This document shows, piece by piece, positions 23,019 through 33,642 of a stretch of DNA of 64,000 bases. The stretch spans positions 240,875,058 to 240,939,057 of the forward strand of contig OY856409.1 of assembly GCA_963693085.1 (NCBI GenBank), given 5' to 3'. The notes below the pieces were generated by a model. That model ran no database searches, had not been told where the DNA came from, and saw only the letters and a program-made list of their open reading frames with translations. The position numbers were made by a program, and so were the translations under genes. Source of the DNA: Alisma plantago-aquatica (taxonomy: Eukaryota; Streptophyta; Magnoliopsida; Alismatales; Alismataceae). Each line of letters begins with the position of its first letter. Position 1 is the first letter of the stretch.

Positions 23019-23692
23019 TGTTGGAGAATATGTGTATGTATATTATGCAACTATGAGGAGGAAAAATAAATTATATGCAGAAGTATTACCGATGAACATA
23101 TAAACTCAAGGTTATATCTGCAAGAAGATAGAAGAAAAAGGCTAGATTTTTACATAAACGTCTTTACAATGTGTGAGAAAAAATACAAGACCAACAATGG
23201 CCAAATCCACATAAACTGTAAAGATATAATTTTTCTTCTTAGGTTTTGACTCCAATTCTAAGATGATACATCAAGAAGGAGAAATAAGAAGATACCACCG
23301 TAGAGAGAGATCCCTACAATCTACCACCCCCTGACTTCCCAAGAAGACAACCTTTCACAAAATGTGTAGTGATAGACAACCATCAAAGAAGAATACATGA
23401 ATGCCTTGACAGTCTTTCAAAGAAGAACACTTGAATGCCTAGATAGTCTTTCCCTGCTTTCTTTCTTCTTCCTTTTCTTTTCCTCTCTTCTCTTCCTTTG
23501 ATTTTTCTTCCCCATCTTCAAGGAACAGTGGTTGACTGCTTTTCTTTGTCTACTTATCTAATTGCCTTGGTTGCAACTAGTGGCTATTCCCGTTGATGGT
23601 TGGCTTGTTGGGATTTATCATGTGTTAAGGAAGAAGCAATGGAAACAATGCCCCAATAGGCATTGGCCTAGAAACACAATGCAGACCCAACA
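23019..23692 (-). repeat. Copia 3' LTR
   Basis: On the minus strand the segment begins TGTTGGGTCTGC directly after a purine-rich tract (GGGTTGAAAGAGAGA, minus strand, 23693-23708). It ends CTCCAACA at 23019, giving the inverted ends TGTTGG...CCAACA over 674 bp. It lies directly 3' of the Copia pol remnant, as a 3' LTR should. Confidence 0.75.
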
Positions 23693-23739
23693 ATCTCTCT
23701 TTCAACCCAAGGAGGAGAATGTCATCACAAAATCATTAC

Positions 23740-25345
23740 TCAGATTGTATGTTGTTGAGCTCTTTGTATAGATCTAGTTTGTCTCGTGTCACCACCTTGG
23801 TCATCATATTAGAAGCGTTCTTCTCAGTATAGATCTTCTACAATGTCAGTAACTTCTTATCAATCAAATCACAAAGTCGATGATATCTCACATCAACGTG
23901 CTTTGTCCATGCATAATGCATTATGCTCCTGCTCAAGTCAATAGAACTTTGAATGGCACAGAAAATAGTCAGATCAACTTGATTCATATCCATCTATCCC
24001 AAAAATCTCATGATCTTGAGTATCTATTTTCCTTCTTCTGCCGTTGTAATGTAATATGCCTCCATCGTAGAAAGTGCAACACACTTTTACAACTAGGATT
24101 GCTAAGTTATGGTTCATCTTACAAAACTAAAAACATAGTCAGAGGTAGATTTCTTGTGATCAATGTATCCTGCCAAGTCAGCATTAACGAAACCTTTTAG
24201 AACTAGTTTAAAATCACCAAAAAATAAACATGTATCGTTGATGCCTCATAAATATCTCAGGATCCACTTGACTGCCTTCTAGTGATCGTTCTCAAGGTTT
24301 GAGAGAAATCTGCTCGCAACACCAGCTACTTGAGAAATATAAGGATGAGTACACATCATTGTGTAAATCAAACTCCCCATAACAGAAAAATAGGGAATCC
24401 TGGACATCTCCTCCTTATCGTCATCAATATATGTACATGAATTCTTACTTATCTTGATATGACCTGATAGTGGAGTAGTCATGGCTTTGGACTTGCTCAT
24501 ATTGAATCACTCCAGAATTTGTTCAACATATATCTCCCATGACAACTACAACATGTGCTACTTCCTATAAAATGTGATCTGCATCCCATAATTAGTCGTG
24601 TTGGTGTGAATTTATCTCAAGTTCATGGAAATCTTTGTCTTTAGTATTTTGATCAAAATGTTATCATGTCTTGCTATCACTATGTCATCCACATAGAGTA
24701 CAAAAATAATGAAATTATCATTAGGAAACCTCATAATGTAAACACATGGATCTGGAGTTGTCTTTTAGTACTCATGACTCTATTTGAAAGAATCAAACTT
24801 ATTGTACCACTATCTCAGAGCCTATTTCAATTCGTACAAACTCTTTTTTAATCTGTAGACCATGTGCTCTTTCCCTCCATGTAGATCTCCTCAACTAGGT
24901 CACCATGAAGAAACACCATCTTCACATCCACCACTCAAGCTCCAAATCTAAGCTAGCAACCAAGCCTAGAACCAATGTAATATAATACATCTACACAACA
25001 TGAGAAAATATCTCATCAAAATCTACTCTTTGTATTTGACTAAAGCACTTAGCAGCTTGTGTGGTTTTGTAACTGATATCCTTATTTTTCTCATCTCTCT
25101 TCATCCTATAGACCCACTTATTAGTTAATGCTCTCTAAACCTTGGGAAGCACCACATGCTCATAGGTATTATTCTTCTACAAAGAAGACATCTCCTCATG
25201 CATATCCTAATTTCATTGTGCTCTCTCTATGAGTTTACACTTCTTGAAAAGTCTGTCTTGCCTGGATCAATAAGGAGAATATATTGAGAAGTCAAATTTC
25301 TATATGAAGGATGACAAACTCTGCTAGAATTCCTCATATACAGAG
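23740..25345 (-). pseudogene. Ty1/Copia pol remnant (reverse transcriptase and RNase H)
   Basis: Minus-strand translation in shifting frames gives Copia polyprotein landmarks. A segment with HPSYRNLTSQYILLID near 25290 is followed by the RT: FLHGDLVEEIYMEGKEHMVY near 24900, and YVDDIVIAR near 24690. Next come the conserved STPLSGHIKISK and FSVMGSLIYTMMCTHPYI at 24279-24500, then RNase H (ALSTMEAYYITTAEEGK near 24050, WTKHVDVRYHRL near 23890). Many stops and frameshifts. Gag, protease and integrase are absent. The right side is cut at about 25350, where LTR-like sequence of another family begins. Confidence 0.82.
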
Positions 25346-25352
25346 GATTCTT

Positions 25353-27012
25353 GTGACAACTATTAACAACGGATTACCAAAAATCACTAAAAATTAAAAC
25401 AATTTTTTATAAAGATCCATCGCCAAGAATTCATTATAGAAAGGCCCAAATCCTGTCATAATAAATGTGATACATCACACATGTGCTATCTCAGCAACAT
25501 CCCTGTTTGAACTGATATTAGTTTTCTTTTACCAAAAACATGTACGTGAGCAAACTTTTAGCAATAACAACCTTGTAGCCAAAAACTCAGATCGATCGTA
25601 AAACCAGATACGAAACTATCCTCTAAGGACCTGAGAGTATAGAGACAACATGTAGGATATCTATATACAACAAGACATGACTGACAACACACCACCTCAG
25701 AATTCTAGGTCTTCTTCCTGCAACTGTCCTGTCTCAGCTACACGATCTTTGTTACCTTGTGCACGTCCACCTAAAAAGTTGTGGAACACATGGGGTGAGA
25801 CAAAAGTCCCAACAGGAGATATAACTCCCTAACAATACTATTATTATCATAGATATACTATTATTTAGAACAGAAAGTAAAGCTGCACTATACTAAATAG
25901 GTTTGACCATATATTATGAGCATGGCAGAATATTATCATAACTGAGTAGTTCAAATAACTATGATTGATTAGAGATCAAGTAACCAGTTTAGATTGAATA
26001 TAAACATGTAAGACAACTACCGATTATGTCATTTGAATACAATTACAGGCCAATTCAATATTTTTGTATTCCAATCTCAAGAGAAATATGCTATACAAAT
26101 AACTAAATCTTTCAATAATCATTCTCGTGACTATGCATACACTTATGCACACAATGCTCAAGCTTATGATGCAGAGTAGAGCAATCTCATCATTTAAGTA
26201 GTTCAAATATTTATGACTAAGAAATTGATCATCTAATTATTTTAAAAGAAATATAAAGAATATGTATAACATTTATCAACTATGACATACAGAAGCAATT
26301 GTAGCCTCATTCAATGTTTTTGTATTCAATCCTTAAGAAAATACACCACGGCTGATTAAATCTTTCAACAATCAATCTTAAGCCCCGAGAATATGAGGTA
26401 TACTGCTCATGCTCCAACCAACCTAAATTAGGTAGCATCAGTGCCATACAAGGTCCATGGAAGAGCCAAACTCCACAACCTATCCTATCTTGGTTAGTAT
26501 GAGATTACTGGTAGTGACATTATGAGTCAAACTGCAATTAGTTAGCCTGAGTATAGAGGCTCATCGCTAGAGAGATACAACCCATAGTTGTTCCCTCATC
26601 AAGGTATGACCTATTGTCAATCCTGATTCTTATCAGGGTATGGTCCGTAACCAATCATGTTTGTTAGGGTATGTCCCAAAGCCAATCCTAATTGTATATT
26701 GACTCACATCCTATAACTGCACTATTGTAAGGGTATGTCCCAAAGCCAATCCTAATGTTCAGGGTATGGCCTGCAACCAATCTTGTTAGTTAAGGATATA
26801 AGGAGATACCTCAACTTGCACCCTGCATATTCAACAATATGCGCTCTGAGTAAAACTCATTTCACCATCCAACAAATTTTGACACCGAATGGATCTATGG
26901 CCAGGGAAAACTACATTTTTAGTTTCTCTTGACAAGTTAAGTGCATTACAACATCTTATAGCATCAATCAAGTTACAAGCACGAATTATAGATAAATTCT
27001 TTCAAAGAAAGG
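25353..27012 (-). mobile_element. Chromovirus-type LTR remnant, left part
   Basis: The start (ATTAACAACGG, then ACCAAAAATCACTAAAAATT) aligns with the terminal part of the solo LTR at 2640-2690. The rest has the same texture as the long LTRs, including GTCTCACCCCAT-type and CCAATCCTAAT repeats at 26590-26790. It is interrupted at 27012 by the younger LTR element and appears to continue at 36448. Its exact outer border and any target duplication could not be fixed. Confidence 0.5.
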
Positions 27013-29813
27013 TGTTACGACCCATATCAGGGTTAGTCAATAAATACCTCGAATTACGTGAAATACCCCAATTAGTGTTGAGTATCAAATTAAATATCAT
27101 GGATAATCAAAATAAGTTAATATGTGAATCAATAGTTGAGTTTGAATCACCTGAGGCGATTAATAATGTCAATGTTGATTATTTAGTACATTAAGTTGAA
27201 TCAAGTAATCACAGTTTTAATAAGAGCCTTGATCCAGTGAAATAGTCCTTTTAGTATGTTATGCACTTTGAGGTTATAGAGAATTTTGTGCTTGAGAGTT
27301 TGCAAGAAAAATCACTCGAAACCGACTTCCGAGTCAAAAGATATGGACATTTGAGTGTTTTTGGACCTAGTTGTAATTTTCGGTTTTTGCTGGGTATTTT
27401 GCAGCCGGCCCCCTCCGCGACCTTAACCCTTATCCCTTCTTCCCCGATAGAACAGAGCGACCGCTTGAACGGTGGCGCTATCCAGCCCGATAGAAACAGC
27501 AGAGGGGATGCGTGCGGGCGATTTTTGGGCGATCTAGCAAGCAATCGAGCGACGTCCACCTCCCTTCCTCTTTCCTTCCCCTTCCCTTGCTCTACCCGCA
27601 ACCCCAACCACCAGTTAGGGTGGCGCCCCGGTAGCTGCGGCAACCAGCAGAACGCCGACCAGCCAAGCAGCAGCTGAGGCCAGCTGCAAGGCGTCGGCCA
27701 AGGGGTTTGGGCGAGCTAGCAGCACCAGGCCGCCGCCCGACTTCGGCTTGGAGCTTTGGGCGCGAAGAGCAGCACCCCATGTCATCGTCACCAGGTCCGG
27801 CCAGCAGCTGTAGCTGCACGAACCAGTGGCTGGGAGCTCTCCTGGGCGTGGCCAACACCAAGGAACGAAGCCTTAACCTCGGCTAGGAGGTCTAAACAAG
27901 AAACCACCGCCAATTAAGCCTGGATCAACACATAGCTACGGAATCTGGTTGAGCGTGGAGTTCCTGTTGCATCCAGTTCGTGAACAGGAATAGTAGGAAG
28001 CTAATCCATGGTCCAGACAACTAACCAACAGCCCTAGTTCTTGATTCGGCTTTAGTCGAATTCATCTTCAATAAGTGTAAGATAATGTTCCATTGCAACA
28101 GGTTTACTTTAGATTTCAGTATGTACACCGATCGGCCGAGTTGCATATGATTTGGCCGAGTTTCTTTATTAGATTAACAAACAGTGTTTTGATCGGCCGA
28201 ATTGGGTGTGATTCGGCCGAGTTTACCTTTATAGGAAATCAATCAGGGTTTGGATCGGCCGAGTTGCGGGTGGATCGGCCGAGTTGTCAGCCGATCGGCT
28301 GAGTTTCCAGTTTGGTCGGCCGAGTTTCAGTACAGTGAGTAGTAGTTCATTCAGTAATCATTATTTAACTCAAATTAAATGTTTAATTGCTTCTGTATCA
28401 GTTAGTATAACTTCTAAACAGTGTAGTACATACAATAGAGTATGTTAGTTTCAATGGAACTTGAAATACCTAATATGCTTAGTGAAAATGATGAAATTTC
28501 CTGTATTATACTTGCAATGCATTTGCTGATTTAAAATTAGATGTTTAGCATCGAAAGTGGATAAATGATACTGAAACAAGTTTAATGATGATAAAGGATA
28601 TATATTTGCTTCATGTGATATTTATATTGTGCAATATGCATGAAATGTGATATTTCTGTTTAAATATTTATTTGTTAATCAGTTAATAGACTTAGGTGCC
28701 CTAACACCGTAGAACCCCTCGTGAGGTCTGCACCTTGGGGTGAAACGACCTACCTAGCGTGTGTCTAGATGGTCAGTGACTCGTGTTCAACAATAATCCG
28801 TGCGTGTGTCACGGTGGCATGAGGGCAGAAAAGCAGTGTTCAACAATAATCCATGCGTGTGTCACGGTGGCACTGGGAAAAGAAAAGAAAACACGGTTAT
28901 CTAACACCATTCGTGCTTGTGTCATGAAGGTAACCCTGTGAGACTCTCCGCCTGTGTGCTCAGGTTAAAGGAGGAGTCTAGAGTACACTCTTTTGAGAGT
29001 GCAGTGAGGCCGTGTGAGCCTGGGAGTCCTGTAGCAGACCAGGACAGCAGTCAGACTTAGCATTTCCCGGGTGTGTCGCTAAGTCTTGTACGGTGGGACC
29101 GTAGCATGAACGTGCTGCGGATCTTTATATGCAGAGTACACTGCATATATTTAGGGCATAATAATAAAATAAATAAATAATCAAGTAGGTTCACAGTAAA
29201 TTTATATAACTGTTCATTTACCTGAAATACCGGTTGATGCTTAGAAATGTGATTATTATCTGTATATCTGCTATGTCAATAGAATTGCCCTGCTTGAACT
29301 GTATATCTGTTTATTTTCAGTTAATAAACCTAACGAGTTGTTTAGTGATAGCTAAGTGAAATGCTATTCACTGAGCGAGTAGGCTCATACCTCTACTCAA
29401 AACATTTTCAGGTTATCATCAGCAGCAGGAAATCTGAAGGATCGTTTCATCCTAACGCCTAGTCTGTAGAAGGAATATGTAGTTAGTAGTTAGAGGTCTC
29501 TTAGTCCTTTCCCCTCGATCTTTGGGATAAGGTGTAAGTGAGAGAGTGAATGTGTATTAAGATGTAAATTATCTGTTATGCTTTATTTTACGTCGGACAA
29601 TGTAATATGCTGTAGACTCTGTTTATATTGCTAGTCAGTTAATAAAGATGCTTCCGCAGTCTATTTAGTTTCATTTTACAGCATAAATCAGATTACCCTA
29701 TTAATGTCTTTAAAATGTTTTAATAAGTGAAGAGTGGTTGGCTTATGTGTAAATCCCATCCTGTCGCATCCTAATCTCGTGGTTTGTGGTTAATATGAGA
29801 TCGGGGTGTGACA
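27013..29813 (+). repeat. 5' LTR of young LTR element
   Basis: TG...CA repeat. It contains a GC-rich part (27400-27900) and an array of TCGGCCGAGTT motifs (28129-28330). A tandem pair of units containing AACAATAATCCGTGCGTGTG lies at about 28790-28880. Open frames in the GC-rich part recur in the other LTR only because the LTRs are copies. Confidence 0.92.
28129..28330. repeat. TCGGCCGAGTT motif array in 5' LTR
   Basis: Eight copies of the palindrome TCGGCCGA or one-base variants (near 28131, 28151, 28192, 28212, 28254, 28273, 28292, 28315), nearly always followed by GTT. The same array is in the 3' LTR at 34757-34965. Two further copies occur as inverted pairs in the interior (30930-30955 and 31116-31145). 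Confidence 0.88.
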
Positions 29814-29817
29814 ACTT

Positions 29818-29830
29818 TGGTATCAGAGCC
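29818..29830 (+). other. Primer binding site (initiator Met-tRNA)
   Basis: TGGTATCAGAGCC, four bases after the 5' LTR. It is the usual minus-strand primer site of plant LTR retrotransposons. Confidence 0.9.
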
Positions 29831-31739
29831 TTGGTTTGAGTACATAGTTACTCAAGGTCAGGGGACGATAAGAGACCAATAGGATTAAGGTTTAGGTGTC
29901 TTTCTTCTATCTGTAATTTTCTAACAAGAAGTGTTCTGTTATATTATTGCAGATAGCAGGAAGAGTATGTGGTCACGAGAATCAAGTAATGAGTTTAAGA
30001 TGAGTCGTTAAGAATCATTAAGGTCAAAAGATAAAGTTATAAGTAAGGCGAATAATAAATGATGAGTTTTAGCTCTGGAAGGTCTGAGTGTTTAGATATC
30101 CTGGCCAGGTGTCTGAATACTTAGATTGACCAGTATCAAGCTACTCTGTCTGTTCTTCTCTGGATGCCCTGGCCAGGTATGCAGAGGAAGGATAGGCTAG
30201 AGAGAAAACCTTAGAAATCTTAGGGTTAAGAAATCAGAAATTAATAAAGGAATAAGAGATTACATATAAGATGCGATTCAACTCTTTTCTATCATTGTTT
30301 ATTTGATTTAAAGATCACTTGAAATGCTTTTATATGTATGAAATGAAATTTTTAGTTTATAAAGTAAACATGATTCTTTTATATTGTTGTGTCATGAAGT
30401 GAATTGTTTAATGTTTGTTTTCTTTGTATTAAAGTAGACCCGAAATTATATTTAATTGAGTTGCCCTAAGTGGATATTCTTTCCACATGTTTAAGGTTAA
30501 TAGGGGTTGATTAATCTCGAGTAGCTCTTGGCTTCAGGACTACAGGTTCGGCCTGGTCCGGCTGGCAGGATGCGTTACTGGGATCTAATGACTCCTATTA
30601 ACAGTAAAATAAGAATAGACTCTGGATGATTTAGACCCGTAACATAGTGATAATATATATACATTAGGATGTTTTAACTACGATAAGAAGTCTAAATGTT
30701 CTTTGTTCTTAAGAATTAAGGTTTGAGAAGCATAGACCCTAATCGGCCCAAAATAGGGTTTTGATGATACGTAAATACAAAATTTGATAAGTAAAGTGTC
30801 TCAGTAAATGATTTTTGGTATTTCATGTGTAACTCTGATTTATCTCAAATTTGGATATGATTTGGATATATAAAATTTAGACAACATTGGAAAATATCAG
30901 AATTTTTGAATAATGTTCTGACTTGTTTATCGGCCGAGTTTCAAACTCGACCGATCACATTTCCTGAATGATATAGCAGTGTAGTAATTGAATTTTATCT
31001 TTTTATTAGTATATCCAAATGATCTCAAATTTTAACTATGCTTGAACAACACAATTTTAGACACTCTGTAAAATTGGCATAATTGTTGGATGACTTTTGA
31101 TCCCTGCAGTGAGGGTGTCGGCCGAGTTTGTAACTCAGCCGAACCTGCTGCAGACTGCAATATAGTAGTGCACTGTTCAATTTTTAATTAATTATTGGTA
31201 ACTTGAAATGATCTGAAATGTTTACTGGAGGTCTGAAACTTCATTAGGTACAACATATAAAATTTCCAGAATTTTTGGAGCTTCTGTTAGCTGTTTAATA
31301 AACGAATTACAGAAACTTTTATGAAAACTGAATTTTCAGCCAATATAATTAAAGTTGAGTGTTGGGTTAATATGCTATTGACCCAAGCAACTCAAATTGA
31401 TTTATATAATTGACCACACACACACAATAATGCTATGTTATTAATAAGGATCAAACCCTAGAATGATTAAAGTTGTAGTAGTTTAAGGGATCTCGATAGT
31501 GATTAAACCTTGAATACTAGTATCTCTGTAAAATAAGATCTTGAGATATGTTCTATGAAAAGTAAACTGGCTCTGATAGTGATCTAGGGTTTTGAGGTAG
31601 ATAATCTGAACGGTACATGAGCAATATGTAATGACTTAGAGAAAAGAGTAAGACATAAATCTAAAATATAACTATAAGAAAGTAGCATAGAAATCGGAGT
31701 ATTATCCGATATATGATATAAAGATAGCTGATGAAGTTC

Positions 31740-31999
31740 ATGTTTTTAAGACATGGCGTCACTATCTTTATGATGTGACAATAGATTATCACCCTGGTAA
31801 AGAGAATATGGTGGCTGATGCTTTCAGCAGAAAATCAAGTTCAACAGTTAATGCATTCTCTATGGCAGGTTTCAATAGAGACTTGTTAGTAGAAATGTGG
31901 AAGTTAAACTTAGACTTAGGGGTGACAACACAGAGTGGTTTGATTGCACAGATGCAACTCAAGCCTACATTTTATGATCAGATCGAGGAACTACTATAG
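31740..31999 (+). pseudogene. Gypsy RNase H/integrase junction fragment
   Basis: The translated piece contains TWRHYLYDV joined directly to TIDYHPGKENMVADAFSRK. In the fuller element at 49600-49830 these two motifs are separated by about 30 residues, so a short internal deletion is present. The frame continues open to 31999. It identifies the interior as Ty3/Gypsy pol. No start codon of its own. Confidence 0.8.
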
Positions 32000-32284
32000 G
32001 GTGATAGTGAGTTAAACCAGACTATGCATGACATGTTGTGTGTACCTCGAGATAGTGTAAAATTCTTTTAAGAGGAAAAGGCTGAAAGAAAAGATTTTTT
32101 TATGGAAGTGTATGTATTGATGAATGCTATGCTTTCAGGAAACACTAAGATGTATATGAATCTCAAGGAATTAAAACAGATGGTCAAATAGGCAGAAGGA
32201 TGTAGCTGAGTACGTGGTTAGAAGTAGTTTGTGCCTGTAGGTTAAGGTTGAACCCTAGAAATCTATAACTACCTTGTAATCTTT

Positions 32285-32460
32285 TTCTATGCCTGAATGG
32301 GAATGGGAATTTATCACAATGGATTTTGTGGTAAGATTTCCCAGGACACCTAGAGGTTGTGATTTGATATGAATGATTATGGATAGACTAATTTAGTCTG
32401 CTCTCTTTCTTCATATTAAGTCAACCTTTGGTGTCTCGAAACTTGACTAAGATACATGGA
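32285..32460 (+). pseudogene. Gypsy integrase core fragment
   Basis: Encodes PEWEWEFITMDFVVRFPRTP followed by a stop and MIMDRL, matching the first catalytic-Asp region of Ty3/Gypsy integrases (compare 50330-50430). Stops follow at once. The rest of the integrase is lost or unrecognisable. Confidence 0.78.
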
Positions 32461-33504
32461 TAAAATAATTAAGTTGCTTGGTAATCCAGTTTCAATCATA
32501 TCATATTGAGTTTAGAAATGCACCACTGATAATGGTACGGTTTGAGAATGAACCCAGAAAACACAGATTTAGTAAACCATTAGATGTATGATTTCAAGCT
32601 AGCAAGACAGCATTAAAATATGTAAATAAACCTAGTTGCATGCTTCCTGTTATGTTAATGTGTATGACCTAGCATTTACATGAATTGGCACATTTCATTG
32701 AGATATCATTAGAAACTCTCAAGTACTAATAATTATTTTTGATATGATACGTAAATAACTCTTAATTGAGTTATGTGATGCATAAATTAGGAATTTGGTT
32801 AATATGCACGTACTTCGAGAAACTTCAGATAATTGATAAATATTACAGATGGTTTCTTATAGGTGAAGTAAATTACACTTATTGGTGTAATAAGATGTTC
32901 AATTACATGAAATTCAGTATGTATGTGCCAAAATTGATTTGAGTTTGGAATATTTATGAATTTTTAATCTGTCTGCATGCATGATATAAAGATTACTCAG
33001 TAATTACAATGATTTGAAATATATTGTTCTGCCAGTTTTAGAATGATACCGTATTGTGATTTGAATTGCAATCAAACAGATGAGATAATGGAAACCCTAA
33101 GAGTAGGGTGTTGCCATGTGATTAATGAATGAGATAACCCTAAGAGTAGGGTGTTGGCATGTGATGAATGAATAAGGCAAATGAAACCCTAAGGATAGGG
33201 TGTACGATGAATCAAGTACTTTGATATCAATTTTCATTATGAGATGTGATGATGTTTAAACATTTAAATTGCATGATTTAGTTTTAGTACCAAATTGACA
33301 TGCATTCTGTTTATTTAAGAATTTTAGTTTGTCTACATGTAGAGTATGATAATTTCTTGGTAATTACCATAAATTGAGATACTGTTATAATAGTTCTGGA
33401 AAGACAATGTTTTGTGGGTCGATCTAGAATCAGATCAGATGTGTCCTAGGTTAAGGGACCTATGCAGATGGTTGATCAGCGGATCAAGAAAACTCAAAAT
33501 CGTG

Positions 33505-33585
33505 AGAAACCTTTAGAGAAGGTTTTGTGGAAAAACACAACCTAGAGGAAGCCACATGGGAATTTTAGGGTTAGATATGCGTAAC
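33505..33585 (+). pseudogene. Chromodomain tail fragment
   Basis: Encodes KVLWKNTT, a stop, then EEATWEF. This is the end of the C-terminal chromodomain of chromoviruses (compare 51300-51350), just upstream of the polypurine tract. It places the ancestor of this element in the chromovirus branch. Confidence 0.7.
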
Positions 33586-33630
33586 AAATTTCCTTTTCTC
33601 TTTTAGGAATTTCGGGACGAAATTCTTATA

Positions 33631-33641
33631 AGGGAGGGAGA
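33631..33641 (+). other. Polypurine tract
   Basis: AGGGAGGGAGA directly before the 3' LTR, the plus-strand primer of reverse transcription. Confidence 0.85.
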
Positions 33642-33642
33642 T

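Noticed and set aside
27261..27677. 138-codon open frame, repeated at 33891-34307
   Set aside because: It lies in an LTR, and duplication simply reflects the two LTR copies. The opposite strand is open as well, and no domain is recognisable.
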